Below, in pieces: positions 9,860-19,864 of a stretch of 64,000 bases of DNA. Made by a program: the position numbers and the translations under genes. Position 1 is the first letter of the stretch, and the number at the start of each line of letters is the position of its first letter. This DNA comes from Diplonema papillatum (lineage: Eukaryota > Euglenozoa > Diplonemea > Diplonemida > Diplonemidae), in contig JAPJBO010000018.1 of the NCBI GenBank assembly GCA_030068145.1, positions 186,001-250,000 of the forward strand, read 5' to 3'. The notes beneath the pieces are model-generated. The model was not told the origin of the DNA, ran no database searches, and was given only the letters and a program-made list of their open reading frames with translations.

Positions 9860-10465
9860 TTACGAAAAGATGCACGAAAATGATACAATTCTAAAGCAAG
9901 CAACAAGCAAGGTCGCCGACGTATGTCGTCGACCTCTCAAAAAGAAACCCACACAAGCAAGACCCGCTGGTAGAGAAAACTTGTTAAAAGTAAGCGACCG
10001 ACAAACAGAATTGTCTAGGATTGGATTGTTCAGGGAACGTGAGGTGGGTTTAGACCGTCGTGAGACAGGTTGGGTTTACCCTACTGATGAAGGGAGAGCC
10101 CATCGGGTTAGCGCTTTCCGACAGCAATACGGGGTAGAACGAGAGGAACTCCCGTTTCTATTCCCTGGTATATACGGTTGTTCGATCAGACAGTGCCGTG
10201 ATGCTACCACTGGATAGATTATGGCTGAACGCCTCTAAGCCAGAACCCAGTCTACAGAACCCGCCTTTGTCCGGGCGTTTCTGGAGGTTCAAAGGCTCGA
10301 TGTTTTCCAGTCTCCGGTTGACCATTGAGGCCGGGTGGTGAAATGTCCTGCCTACTGTACTCACCTGAACCTGCAACCCTCCCCCCTCTCCATTCACGGA
10401 ATGCGCCTCGCCATTCGTCCCTTCTTTTTCCTTTTTTTCCAAGAAACAAAAAAGAAGGCATGCGA
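9860..10465. other. No gene recognised
   Basis: Mixed-composition sequence without conserved coding signal. It contains A/T-rich runs and no repeat I could pair elsewhere in the window. Confidence 0.4.
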
Positions 10466-11090
10466 CGAGCGGCCGCACGACGAACCCGAGGGAAGAAGAG
10501 GAGGGGGGAAGGGAGGCCGGAATGAGGCAGCAAGTATGCAAGTTGCCCACTTTGCCTTTCGCCACGCGACACTGCCTCTCCGGCGGTACTGCAGAGCCAC
10601 GGGCCTACGGGTCAAGTGGCTACCGATTTCCCAAACTAAAGCAACACGAAGAGAAGCACTGAAGAGACTTCTTTTCCACGAAGAAAAGCCCTGAAGAGAC
10701 TTCTTTTCCACGAAGAGAAGCACTGAAGAGACTTCTTTTCCACGAAGAAAAGCACTGAAGAGAGTTCTTTGCCACGAAGAAGCACTGAAGAGATTTCTTT
10801 TCCACGAAGAGAAGCACAGAAGAGAGTTCTTTTCCACGAAGAGAAGCACTGAAGAGACTTCTTTTCCACAAAGAGAAGCCCTGAAGAGACTTCTTTTCCA
10901 CGAAGAGAAGCACTGAAGTGACTTCTTTTCCACGAGGAGAAGCACTGAAGAGACTTCTTTTCCACGAGCGGCCGCACGACGAACCCGAGGGAAGAAGAGG
11001 AGGGGAGAGGGAGGCCGGAACGGGGGAAGCAAGTATGCAGGTTGCCCACTTTGCCTTTCGCCACGCGACACTGCCTCTCCCCGGCCCATG
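10466..11090 (+). repeat. 32-bp tandem array between two 120-bp direct repeats
   Basis: About ten copies (10650-10970) of a ~32-bp unit, AAGCACTGAAGAGACTTCTT plus TTCCACGAAGAG. They lie between direct repeats at 10466-10590 and 10968-11085 (GAGCGGCCGCACGACGAACC to CGCGACACTGCCTCTCC). The left flank also includes a FamE piece (10590-10640, GGGTCAAGTGGCTACCGATT). The array probably arose inside a segmental duplication. Confidence 0.8.
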
Positions 11091-11639
11091 GCTCAATCCT
11101 TGAAACAAGCTCAAGACTACTGGGCCAACGGGGTTTCTTGCCACGGAAAAAGTCGCGTTGGAAGAAACGGTGAAGATGATAATCGTCACAGGGTTGGTGA
11201 AATGAAAGCGAAGAATTTGGGGTAGGCCCTGATTATTAGATTCACGGTTAAACGAAGCTAGCGCACAAGGTCTGCCTGCCCTCGCACCTACTTTCCGATA
11301 CCAAGTAGACGCTCTATTCTAACTCTCAAACCAGACTGGAACGAGGAAAATCCGACGAATCAGAGATTCCCCATTACCTGTGATTGTATCGTTTCAAGTG
11401 ATAGATGCCAGGAAGCGGAACCTGGGGACCCATGACCGTATTGCACGATGAGGTCCAGCCTCGGAAGCTAGGGTTAAAGGAAGGTGTGCCCAATTCACCG
11501 AAAAGCGGGTGTGGTTGCTTGTACTCAAAACGCGTGTAGACACACCCGACAAGCGGTCGTGACACCCGCTTTTTTTTTTTATCTCCAGCGGCGGGAAGTT
11601 TGCCACCATTTGACCGTGCCGAACTCGTTGCCGTACTTT

Positions 11640-11815
11640 CTTGGCATTATCGCGGTTAAACATGTGTGCTCTCATGTTTACCTGGGGAAAAAGTTGTTTT
11701 GCTGTCTGACTCTCAGTGCTGTCTGCAGACCCTTAAAAACGGTCTCATACAAACTGACTCTCTGGCGACGCAAATTCTACTTCTCCTGAGGGAAATAGCT
11801 AACGAAGGCTGGGCT
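11640..11815 (+). pseudogene. LINE-type RNase H fragment
   Basis: The frame reads KVVLLSDSQCCLQTLKNGL, then LATQILLLLREIANEGW. The 'hhhLSDSQ..L..l' pattern and the following helix are typical of the RNase H domain of non-LTR retrotransposons. The expected downstream 'WxPGHxGxxGNExAD' is absent because the sequence switches to another repeat at about 11820. It is a truncated remnant. Confidence 0.55.
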
Positions 11816-11817
11816 TC

Positions 11818-11975
11818 ACGACGTTTTGGGTCAAAGTTGTGGGCCCAAGTTGGTCATGCAGAGGAGTAGGGTTTTGGGCTTACCGGCCTCGTTACTGGCC
11901 CACCTTCCCAAGGGGCCTGTACCTTCCCCAATCCTGCTTCTTGGGACTGCTCGACTGTGAACGAACCATACACAG
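11818..11975 (-). repeat. Dispersed repeat containing a seed of the 50.6-53.4 kb satellite
   Basis: In reverse complement this matches 50500-50660: GACTGTGTATGGTTCGTTCA, AGCCCAAAACCCTACTCCTC, GCATGACCAACTTGG and then CCCACAACTTTGACCCAAAA. The last part is only 2-3 monomers of the satellite that is expanded to 2.8 kb at the other locus. Confidence 0.8.
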
Positions 11976-12164
11976 TCCCCTCGGTCCGAAGGTACGAACA
12001 ACGAACAAAAACTGTGGCGAGCAACGAACAGTTTTACCCTGCAAATCTACCCCCCAAAAAAAACCTTATATTAGGGCGGAAACAACCCGCACCACGTGAA
12101 GCGCCGCAGGTGCCACGAAACCCAAGCACTACACTACGAGAAAATACATAAAAAACGCGGACAA

Positions 12165-12470
12165 CAGACCGGTACGGGCTACAAGGCAACCCCTGCTCAA
12201 CTTGTAGAACGTGGGGGGCCCAAGACTACGCTCCCCGAAGGAATGCAGTTGGTGTCACATTAATGCAACAAATTCACAATTGGTGTCGGTCACTAAACAG
12301 TCCCGGACATGGCTAGCCATAACCCATAACGAAAGCGTGCACCAAATATACAACCCGTAACCATATAGCCCTTTCTCTGCTCTAAGAGAACCCGTTCATG
12401 AACGGTCACACGGAGACCCTAAAACCCCGGAATTTCAAGCGAACTTTAACTCTAAATACAAGGCAGTGTC
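12165..12470 (+). repeat. FamG dispersed repeat
   Basis: Matches 43440-43680 over most of its length (GGACATGGCTAGCCATAACC, then CCCCGGAATTTCAAGCGAAC and TTTAACTCTAAA). Its end also appears at 37950-38040 and, decayed, near 21720, 22270, 22830, 55440, 57690 and 58620, where the core is GGTCACCCGGAGACT followed by CCCGGANTTTCAAGCGAA. Confidence 0.75.
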
Positions 12471-12499
12471 ACCTCCACAAGGCAATTCCTTAAGGAAAA

Positions 12500-12660
12500 C
12501 CATCAGAAACCCAAACTGGGCGACACCAGAAATCCAAAACTCGAAACCTACCACTCCGGTGCCCATAAAATGCTCCGAAAGGGCGGGAAAAGTGGTCGGA
12601 CGCTTCGTTTAGGCTGAAGTATTGGCTGCAGAACGCGAAAACAAGGCAAAATCACCCCCC
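12500..12660 (+). repeat. Short dispersed repeat
   Basis: Matches 47270-47400 (GGTGCCCATAAAATGCTCC, GGCGGGAAAAGTGGTC, TTTAGGCTGAA). Non-coding. From here to about 13350 I recognise no gene; a C-run lies near 12986. Confidence 0.6.
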
Positions 12661-13354
12661 CACAACGCGATCGGTTACTACACGTTGTGCTCCAGCACCG
12701 GTGTACCGACACGTCACGTTTCCCTAGCATTCGCCTTTGGTCGAGCGTTCGAAAACTCGTCTGGCCGCTGCTGCTGCTGCCGCGACCAACTCCATGCCCT
12801 CTTTTATTACCTAGCCTTCCCCCCACCCCTATTGCGACAAACCCAACGCGCTCCTGTGTTTAGGCTTTCCGTTTCTCGTGTCATCGCTTACAGAACGAAA
12901 AGCAAGCAGACGTGGCAGGACCAGGCGCCAACGGTCTTCCGCCTCGAGTGTCTCCGGGTGTGACTCAACTTCCTAACCTAAGCACCCCCCCCCCCCTGCA
13001 AACCCGTGAATAGGTGCTACGGGAGTATCTGGCAACCGCTGCTTAACAGTGCTCACGTGGGCGGTGTCTTCGGACAGCACCTCGTGATGTTCGCATCACA
13101 AAACAAAGAAGACAGTGAAATGGTCGTTACCTGGTCGGGTTTCGCTCGCGACCGTTTCCTGAACAATCCTTCACTAAATCCGCGGTTAAATAACCTGGCC
13201 TCAGTGGTGCAAGCACCACGCGCTCTTCAAACCCAAGAAACATTTTCCCCCCGATGACTTCATGCTGTAGCATTACACAAGCGTAAAAGGCAGTGTTCTG
13301 TCTAAACACCAATCTGCGATTCCCCCCCTTTTTCTTTGTCCAAAAACATGTTTT

Positions 13355-13660
13355 AAAGGTGTTGGCCGCCGCCGTAGGCCACGCAGTCGCGAGGAAGAAG
13401 AGGGCCCGCAGCGTTACAAGGCGGCGATCCCCCGCGAGACGAGCTCACCCGCCGGCCAGAGCGCCCGCTGCAGCACCAACTCCGGTGCCGCCACTCACTG
13501 TAGCAGAGCCGCAACCTGCAGCGCGCCTCCGGAGCGACTTACGCCCGCCGTAGCAGTGCGAAGAGAAGTGAGGAGACCGGAAACTCCCCGGAGAGATGGT
13601 CCCTGCACTCTAACTCGTCTCTCTCTCTCTCTCTCTCTGGTTTATTTTGAAGAAGACCAG
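13355..13660 (+). other. GC-rich Arg/Ala/Pro-rich open segment and (CT)n, repeated at 48.6 kb
   Basis: One frame is open from about 13350 to a TAG near 13550 and reads a basic, Pro/Ala-rich sequence (VARKKRARSVTRRRSP, APAAAPTPVPPLTVAEP). Its downstream part, with GATGGTCCCTGCACTCTAAC and a (CT)n run, recurs at 48690-48800. It may be a decayed exon or part of a repeat; I cannot assign a function. Confidence 0.35.
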
Positions 13661-14330
13661 ATGCCAGCCTATTCGCATCAAAAACCTGAACGCTTTGCAG
13701 GTGCTTATTCAAAAAAACAACCCCCCAAACCAAATCTCAACATGGAAGCCCACGACACCGGCAGCGTCGCGAGCACTCCGACAGGCACCCGTTTCCCGCA
13801 GACGCCGACGAGCACACGGTACCCGCCGACGCCCACCCACGGCTCTCCGTTCGCCTTCACGCACCCCGAGGAGCCGCCGCCCGCGGTGCCGACCCACGCG
13901 ATCCCCCGCCGCGCGGTGAACACCAGCAAGAAGCCGCCGGCGAAGGCCGGCGCGAAGAGCAGGCCGCCCCGCGACCTGCCGACGTGGTTTTCCGCGGCTT
14001 CGCAATTCAACCCGAGGCGGAGATCGTCGACCTCCAGCATGCAGGGATAGTATCCCGGGTGTGGCGGGGCCCTGGGGAACCCGCTGCAGCAACACAACAA
14101 GACTGTTACTCGAAAAGGACCTTTGGAGGCTAGCATCAAGCATGCGTAAATTAAAAGGCAGTGTTCTGTCTAAACACCAATCAATGCGATTTCCCCCCTT
14201 TTTTTTTTATGGTAACAAGCTTACTTGTCCATATCAAAAAGTGTCGGATGGCAGCGTGCTGTGTTAAATCACTCAAAACAGGGTTTACACACGTACGCAC
14301 AAAAGCATGTTTTAGTTTCAAGAAGACCAG
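13661..14330 (+). pseudogene. Broken copy 1 of gene 2 exon 1
   Basis: ATG at 13742 starts a copy of the gene 2 N-terminus (MEAHDTGSVASTPTGTRF) that stops at TAG 14048 after 102 codons. The coding part has lost small segments relative to the full exon, and its end jumps to sequence resembling 16430-16470. It forms a 670-bp tandem unit with the next copy, including a FamI motif and a poly-T run. Confidence 0.8.
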
Positions 14331-15055
14331 ATGCCAGCCTATTCGCATCAAAAACCTGAACGCTTTGCAGGTGCGTATTCAAAAAAACAACCCCCCAAAC
14401 CAAATCTCAACATGGAAGCCCACGACACCGGCAGCGTCGCGAGCACTCCGACAGGCACCCGTTTCCCGCAGACGCCGACGAGCACACGGTACCCGCCGAC
14501 GCCCACCCACGGCTCTCCGTTCGCCTTCACGCACCCCGAGGAGCCGCCGCCCGCGGTGCCGACCCACGCGATCCCCCGCCGCGCGGTGAACACCAGCAAG
14601 AAGCCGCCGGCGAAGGCCGGCGCGAAGAGCAGGCCGCCCCGCGACCTGCCGACGTGGTTTTCCGCGGCTTCGCAATTCAACCCGAGGCGGAGATCGTCGA
14701 CCTCCAGCATGCAGGGATAGTATCCCGGGTGTGGCGGGGCCCTGGGGAACCCGCTGCAGCAACACAACAAGACTGTTACTCGAAACGGACCTTTGGAGGC
14801 TAGCATCAAGCATGCGTAAATTAAAAGGCAGTGTTCTGTCTAAACACCAATCAATGCGATTTCCCCCCTTTTTTTTTTATGGTAACAAGCTTACTTGTCC
14901 ATATCAAAAAGTGTCGGATGGCAGCGTGCTGTGTTAAATCACTCAAAACAGGGTTTACACACGTACGCACAAAAGCATGTTTTAGTTTCAAGAAGACCAG
15001 ATGCCAGCCTATTCGCATCAAAAACCTGAACGCTTTGCAGGTGCGTATTCAAAAA
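14331..15055 (+). pseudogene. Broken copy 2 of gene 2 exon 1 and start of a third unit
   Basis: Nearly identical to 13661-14330 at an offset of 670 bp (ATG 14412, TAG 14718-14720). A third unit begins at 14995 (GAAGACCAGATGCCAGCC) but is interrupted at 15051 by a FamB element. The near identity of the two copies implies recent tandem duplication or gene conversion. Confidence 0.85.
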
Positions 15056-15292
15056 TACTCGAGGGACTGCCTTGTGCTCATGTCGAAGGAGGCTAGAGGG
15101 GGAGAAAACAATACAACTACAAAGTGGGTCTTTTTTGTTGAACGCTTGTGTGCGTGTGTGTTGTTGTTGCGCCCGCCACTAAACCCAGATTTACCTGTGT
15201 TTCGTGTGGGCTACAGCACATTTACCTCCTTTGATCTATCGCAACTGGCAGTCTCCTCAAGCATTTCCTACAAAGCAGGTGCTTATACAAAA
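15051..15292 (-). mobile_element. FamB element upstream of gene 2
   Basis: Inverted copy of the FamB repeat (other copies 34975-35170, 43245-43440, 54302-54430, 54690-54815, 55075-55290, and inverted 59162-59275). It starts TACTCGAGGGACTGCC and ends GCATTTCCTACAAAGCAGG. These ends form imperfect ~19-bp inverted repeats. It lies within the third tandem unit, immediately before the intact gene 2 ATG. Confidence 0.75.
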
Positions 15293-15321
15293 GAAAAAAA
15301 CCCCCCAAACCAAATCTCAAC

Positions 15322-16020
15322 ATGGAAGCCCACGACACCGGCAGCGTCGCGAGCACTCCGACAAGCACCCGTTTCCCGCAGACGCCGACGAGCACACGGT
15401 ACCCGCCGACGCCCACCCACGGCTCTCCGTTCGCCTTCACGCACCCCGAGGAGCCGCCGCCCGCGGTGCCGACCCACGCGATCCCCCGCCGCGCGGTGAA
15501 CACCAGCAAGAAGCCGCCGGCGAAGGCCGGGTTCGGTGCGAAAAGCAGGCCGCCCCGCGACCTGCCGACGTTTTCCGCGGCTCCGCAGTTCAACGCGAAG
15601 CGGAGATCGTCGACCTCCAGCATGCAGGGAGCCAACGGCAGGCGTCGGTCGTCCACCTCCAGCATCTCGGGTGTGACGGGGGCCCTAGGAAGCCCGCTGT
15701 CGCGGCAGCGGCGGGGGTCGAAGGATTCGGTGGTGTCGAACTCGATGAACACCGTGAGCTCTCTCGCCGCCTTCCAGCTGCCGGTCCAGCGGAAGGTCGG
15801 GCGCAACCGGGGGGCCTCCGCCAAGGGCGTGAGCATCATGGCTCCGGGCGAGTCAGCGGCTAGCCCGGCGACGCTCAACATGAGCGTCACGTCAGAGCCC
15901 CTCTCCCCCGCCTTCGTCCCCATCCCAGGCAAGCGGAACCGTGTGCGCGGCATGTCTTCCGTCAAAAAGTTCGAGCAGGAGTACATGAACAGCGACTTCT
16001 TGAAGGAGTTCCAACAGCAG
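15322..16020 (+). CDS. Gene 2 exon 1: Ser/Thr/Pro-rich N-terminus
   Basis: The intact first exon (233 codons) starts at ATG 15322 in the context CTCAACATGG. It reads MEAHDTGSVASTPTSTRF, with several TPT(S/H) motifs, a Lys/Arg-rich patch, two RRSSTSS motifs and RRGSKDSVVSNSMNTV, and ends KKFEQEYMNSDFLKEFQQQ just before GT at 16021. The RRxS motifs are plausible sites for basophilic kinases, and the final acidic/aromatic helix suggests the start of a coiled coil. Exon 2 joins in phase 0. The donor GTCCGC followed by (CT)n is weak, so this junction is the least certain one. I do not recognise the protein family. Confidence 0.65.
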
Positions 16021-16023
16021 GTC

Positions 16024-16059
<36 letters not shown>

Positions 16060-16366
16060 ACGACACCGAATTTCTATTTCCTTGTAGACAGTACTCACTA
16101 CAGCTAAAAAGAGTGTTAGCGGTTTTACCAGAACACATAGGTTTAATCGCACAAACAAAAATTGTTTGGCTGTACATCCGTATCGAAAATAACAGTCAAA
16201 AGTTTCTGCAAATCTCTTTGTGTCAATGCACTTCGTCGGTACGTAAACTCATACATGCGTGTAGAGACGGCCACATATTTTTCCTGTCATAAGAGCATGG
16301 GTGCGTGGCCGCACGGCCTCTTCAATGAAAGGATAGGGGTCCACTGCATGCACGAGGCATCACATC

Positions 16367-16425
16367 TTTGTGGGCTTTAGTATTAGCAGGAGGGCAACCC
16401 CTCCTACTAATACTAAGGCCAACAC
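16367..16425. repeat. Long hairpin (inverted repeat) in gene 2 intron 1
   Basis: Arms CTTTAGTATTAGCAGGAGGG and CCCTCCTACTAATACTAAGG pair with few mismatches around a 3-5 nt loop, and pairing extends outward (CTTTGTGGG / CCAACACAAAG). An identical structure lies at 17140-17197 in the duplicated unit. Confidence 0.8.
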
Positions 16426-16429
16426 AAAG

Positions 16430-17205
16430 TAGCAGTATCCCGGGTGTGACGGGGGCCCTAGGAAGCCCGCTGTCGCGGCAGCGGCGGGGGTCGAAGGATT
16501 CGGTGGTGTCGAACTCGATGAACACCGTGAGCTCGCTCGCCGCCTTCCAGCTGCCGGTCCAGCGGAAGGTCGGGCGCAACCGGGGGGCCTCCGCCAAGGG
16601 CGTGAGCATCATGGCTCCGGGCGAGTCAGCGGCTAGCCCGGCGACGCTCAACATGAGCGTCACGTCAGAGCCCCTCTCCCCCGCCTTCGTCCCCATCCCA
16701 GGCAAGCGGAACCGTGTGCGCGGCATGTCTTCCGTCAAAAAGTTCGAGCAGGAGTACATGAACAGCGACTTCTTGAAAGAGTTCCAACAGCAGGTCCGCT
16801 TTTTCTCTCTCTCTCTCTCTCTCTCTTTTTACGACACCGAATTTCTATTTCCTTGTAGACAGTACTCACTACAGCTAAAAAGAGTGTTAGCGGTTTTACC
16901 AGAACACATAGGTTTAATCGCACAAACAAAAATTGTTTGGCTGTACATCCGTATCGAAAATAACAGTCAAAAGTTTCTGCAAATCTCTTTGTGTCAATGC
17001 ACTTTGTCGGTACGTAAACTCATACATGCGTGTAGAGACGGCCACATATTTTTCCTGTCATAAGAGCATGGGTGCGTGACCGCACGGCCTCTTCAATGAA
17101 AGGATAGGGGTCCACTGCATGCACGAGGCATCACATCTTTGTTGGCTTTAGTATTAGCAGGAGGGCAACCCCTCCTACTAATACTAAGGCCAACACAAAG
17201 TAGCA
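16430..17205 (+). pseudogene. Partial copy of gene 2 exon 1 3' half with its intron
   Basis: Repeats 15665-16425 (TCCCGGGTGTGACGGGGGCC to TCCAACAGCAGGTCCGC, then (CT)n, the following intron and the hairpin), at about 98% identity by eye. It lacks the exon's 5' half and any start. A third, shorter copy follows at 17205-17312. These sit inside intron 1 of gene 2. Confidence 0.8.
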
Positions 17206-17312
17206 GTATCCCGGGTGTGACGGGGGCCCTAGGAAGCCCGCTGTCGCGGGGGTCGAAGGATTCGGTGGCGTCGAACTCGATGAACACCGCGAGCTCGCTC
17301 GCCGCCTACTAG
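17205..17312 (+). pseudogene. Third, truncated copy of gene 2 exon 1 internal segment
   Basis: Starts with the same TCCCGGGTGTGACGGGGGCC junction. It has lost GGCAGCGG after CTGTCGCGG and ends after CTCGCTCGCCGCCT with TAG. It then runs into an unrelated 126-bp tandem duplication. Confidence 0.75.
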
Positions 17313-17315
17313 CAG

Positions 17316-17566
17316 GCATTAGTGATGCCTCTGGCAGTTCTGATGCGACACGACCCGACACAAGCTGTGGGCACAAACACGGCGAAGGCGCCAAAAGTGC
17401 GATGCACCCGCATTCCGGAGCATCAGGTGCGTGACCGCAGACATTAGTGATGCCTCTGGCAATTCTGATGCGACACGACCCGACACAAGCTGTGGGCACA
17501 AACACGACGAAGAAGCCAAAAGTGAGATGCACCCGCATTCCGGAGCATCAGGTGCGTGAGCCAGAT
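17316..17566 (+). repeat. 126-bp tandem duplication
   Basis: Two head-to-tail copies (about 17317-17442 and 17443-17566) beginning CATTAGTGATGCCTCTGGCA and ending GGAGCATCAGGTGCGTGA. Non-coding, within gene 2 intron 1. Confidence 0.85.
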
Positions 17567-17650
17567 CCACTATGCCACAGATTTTTGCAAGCTCCGACAT
17601 TAAATCTCCCGAAAGCCGTTTTTGATTTCCTTTTCCTTCAGATCACGTAG

Positions 17651-17929
17651 ATGTCCGGATCGGCGGGTGCAAGTCGCACCAGGGAGCGTTCCAGGAGTAC
17701 CTCCAAGCCTGGTTGGATGGGACAGGGTGGTGCCATACTCGAAGCTCTGATGGAAAATGATGTGGTGTTCTTCGACACTCTGAACAACGATGGAAAGCGT
17801 ACGCGATTATCATCCAGGATGACCGGCACTGATTCAGAACGCACTGATTCAGAACCCTGCCAGATAATCCCTGACTCGGACGTTTTCCCCGTCGTGTGCG
17901 TGAAGAAAAATTATTATGGCCTGGTGTGA
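17651..17929 (+). pseudogene. Possible LINE endonuclease-domain fragment
   Basis: The frame reads GWMGQGGAILEALMENDVVF, then FDTLNNDGKRTRLSSRMTG and IIPDSDVFPVVC. This resembles the second half of the APE-type endonuclease of LINEs ('G..L...ie.n.lvvlNt' ... 'SDHfPv'), with the catalytic His replaced in DSDVFP. The match is weak and there are no flanking LINE domains. An unrelated short ORF is the alternative. Confidence 0.35.
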
Positions 17930-18529
17930 TCCAAACCAAGTTCTGCCGGGTTTCTGCCGGGTTCTTGCCGGGGGGGGGGGGTGTCCATGTTTTTATTGTT
18001 GGCGGCTTGCATCTCCCATCGAGTCGCTGCTAGCTCTTTCAGGCATTTGTCGACGCTTCACGCAGTACCTGCCGCGATATGGCACCAGAATAGTCTTCAA
18101 ACTCCCTGGATATGCAGTGCTGAGGTCGGGTGTCAATCACCGAGAAAAGGAGAGCCGTGAGGGTTAAGTAGTGTATAGAAGCCTCCAGAGATGCCCCCGG
18201 GTGGGTATATTGGGTAGTATCCCAGGTACCCACCCCTTGAATCCCTCATGGGGGCATTCCTTGGGCGTGCTATTCTGGAGGTATCTGCAGAACCTCAACT
18301 GAAATGTGAACCGCATCCAGCAGCTACAGGCATGACAGAGTTGGCTTCCGTTCGGACGTCGTGAGCTGTCAGGCTCGGACGACAGTGCCTGGAGAACTTT
18401 GATATGGTTTCAAAAAACCTCGCTCAACGTGGGAAAAAAAAAAAGCTTTCCGGCCTTGCTACAGACATTTTAACCATGATTTTCCCGTATTTCGGGGATG
18501 AGAATAACCCCCTGGTCCGAGTTTAAAAA

Positions 18530-18645
18530 ACAGCACACGGTGGTGTGGGCGAAGAACAAATCAGATTGTGAGTTCGTATTGTATTCGCTCCTCTGCCTCT
18601 ATTTTTACTCAAGCAGCCACGTCGAGTATTTTTCAACCTTTCCAG
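18530..18645 (+). repeat. FamA 3'-end fragment providing the end of gene 2 intron 1
   Basis: Matches the 3' half of FamA (CACACGGTGGTGTGGGCGAA, AACAAATCAGATTGTG, CTCTATTTTTACTC, CACGTCGAGTATTTTT). The FamA terminus CGAGTATTTT is followed after about 13 nt by CTTTCCAG, the acceptor of gene 2 exon 2 at 18646. The repeat therefore sits exactly at the intron's 3' end. Confidence 0.7.
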
Positions 18646-19035
18646 TTCCCGTCTGCCAGACCAGTTTATCAACAACCCGCACAGCAATCGGCACAGGCGT
18701 CACCGAGTCCACAACGAGGCCAGAAGAAGGGCCCTATGCCGAACGTCGTTGACCTCTGGGCTCAGGTGTCGAAACTCAAGGAGGACGCTCTCAAGGCGAA
18801 GAAGGCTGAGGCTGACGCGATTCTTGAACGTGACGACTGGAAGCATAAACACCGCGCCATGCAGTGGAACTACGAAAACGCGTGCGTGATGATGCTCAAC
18901 GAGCTGGCCCACCACGAGTCCCACGCAAGGGAGATCATCGAGTCTTCCCTGGCGGACCTGCGCTTCTCTCTCGCCCTCATCATGAACAGCACCGAACCCA
19001 TTGTTTCGAATATCGGCTACCAAGAACCCATCCAC
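18646..19035 (+). CDS. Gene 2 exon 2: start of coiled-coil region
   Basis: A 130-codon exon between TTTCCAG|TTC and CAC|GTATGT, phase 0 at both ends. It begins with a Gln/Pro/Ser-rich stretch (FPSARPVYQQPAQQSA). It then turns into a charged helical region: NVVDLWAQVSKLKEDALKAK, AILERDDWKHKHRAMQWNYE and MMLNELAHHESHAREIIESS. Heptad-like spacing of Leu, Val, Ala and Ile suggests a coiled coil continuing into exon 3. The frame agrees with exons 1 and 3. The protein is probably cytoskeletal or a scaffold, but that is inferred only from the coiled coil. Confidence 0.7.
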
Positions 19036-19049
19036 GTATGTCGGTTTTT

Positions 19050-19300
19050 TGTTGAGTGGGATAAACACGCAGTCTTTTTCCCTCCGAGGTTTTATTGTCG
19101 CAAACGAATCCCCGTGTGTAGCGGGCGGTGCCCACGGCACACGGCACCAAGCATCCATGCGGATCATCAAGCTCGTGTAACAGCCAGCGCACACGTATCA
19201 GGCTGCCACGCAAACCCACATCATCGCACACACACACACGTATCAAGTTACCACACAACGCACATACACCGTCTCCGGTAGCTCCGGTCCGCTGACCTCC
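19050..19300 (+). repeat. FamC dispersed repeat at the start of gene 2 intron 2
   Basis: Matches 60508-60715 almost exactly (TTGAGTGGGATAAACACGC, GGTTTTATTGTCGCAAACGA, CAGCCAGCGCACACGTATCA, then (CA)n). It begins about 15 nt after the exon 2 donor. Confidence 0.85.
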
Positions 19301-19311
19301 GCGGCCTTTGA

Positions 19312-19523
19312 AAAGTACATAAGCGCCAGCTTGAAAGGAAATGCTCGACGATGCTGCCCGACAAAGAACAGAAGGGATCCCAAGTGCTGTAACTACCGAA
19401 CCACGTGTTGAACGGACGTGAGGTCATGCGGGTCTACCCCGACACGACAAATCACACAGACACAACAGGTCAAAAGTCCTCAGTGAGAAAACAACACACG
19501 GTGGTGTAAGCGAAGAACAAAAA
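19312..19523 (+). mobile_element. FamA element, 5' part, fused to an 18S fragment
   Basis: FamA from TACATAAGCGCCAGCTTGAA through GTGAGAAAACAACACACGG to GTGTAAGCGAAGAACAAA. At the point where other copies continue TCAGATTGTG, this one switches to 18S rRNA sequence. Confidence 0.85.
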
Positions 19524-19674
19524 CCATCCAACCAACCAGGAGCGGCCATGCACCACCACACAATTCATCGAGAGAGCTCTCAATCTGTCAATCCTTGAGA
19601 TCGTCCTGACCTAGTAATAGTCCCCGTGTTGAGTCAAATTAAGCCGCATACTCCACGCCCGCCGGGTGGTGTCA

Positions 19675-19707
<33 letters not shown>

Positions 19708-19727
19708 ATGTACTGCCCCCTGAACCT
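19524..19727 (-). rRNA. 18S (SSU) rRNA fragment
   Basis: The minus strand reads CGCAAGGCTGAAACTTAAAG, GAATTGACGGAATG, TGCGGCTTAATTTGACTCAA, CACGGGGA, GGATTGACAGATTGAGAGCT and GGTGGTGCATGGCCGCTCC. These are in the correct order for the universally conserved region of eukaryotic 18S around helices 31-41. Only about 200 nt are present. Several normally invariant spots differ (CACCACCCGGCGGGCGTGG instead of the usual short loop), so it is either from a divergent rRNA or a decayed copy. It is a dispersed fragment, not a functional rRNA gene. Confidence 0.9.
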
Positions 19728-19864
19728 AATTTGTTTTGTGTTAACAATGCATTGTTGGTACTAAAAATTAGTAGTTGGCAGCGTACTACGTGAAACTTAC
19801 CAAAGCAGGTGAGATCCGCTGGTGCGCACAAACAAAAGAACGCGCCATACTAATTTTTTGGATT

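Noticed and set aside
15036-15295. Direct repeat CAGGTGCNTATNCAAAA on both sides of FamB read as a target-site duplication at an AGGT site
   Set aside because: Other FamB copies carry GCACCTGCTTTGTAG internally at that end, so one side belongs to the element; the repeat cannot be taken as a target duplication.
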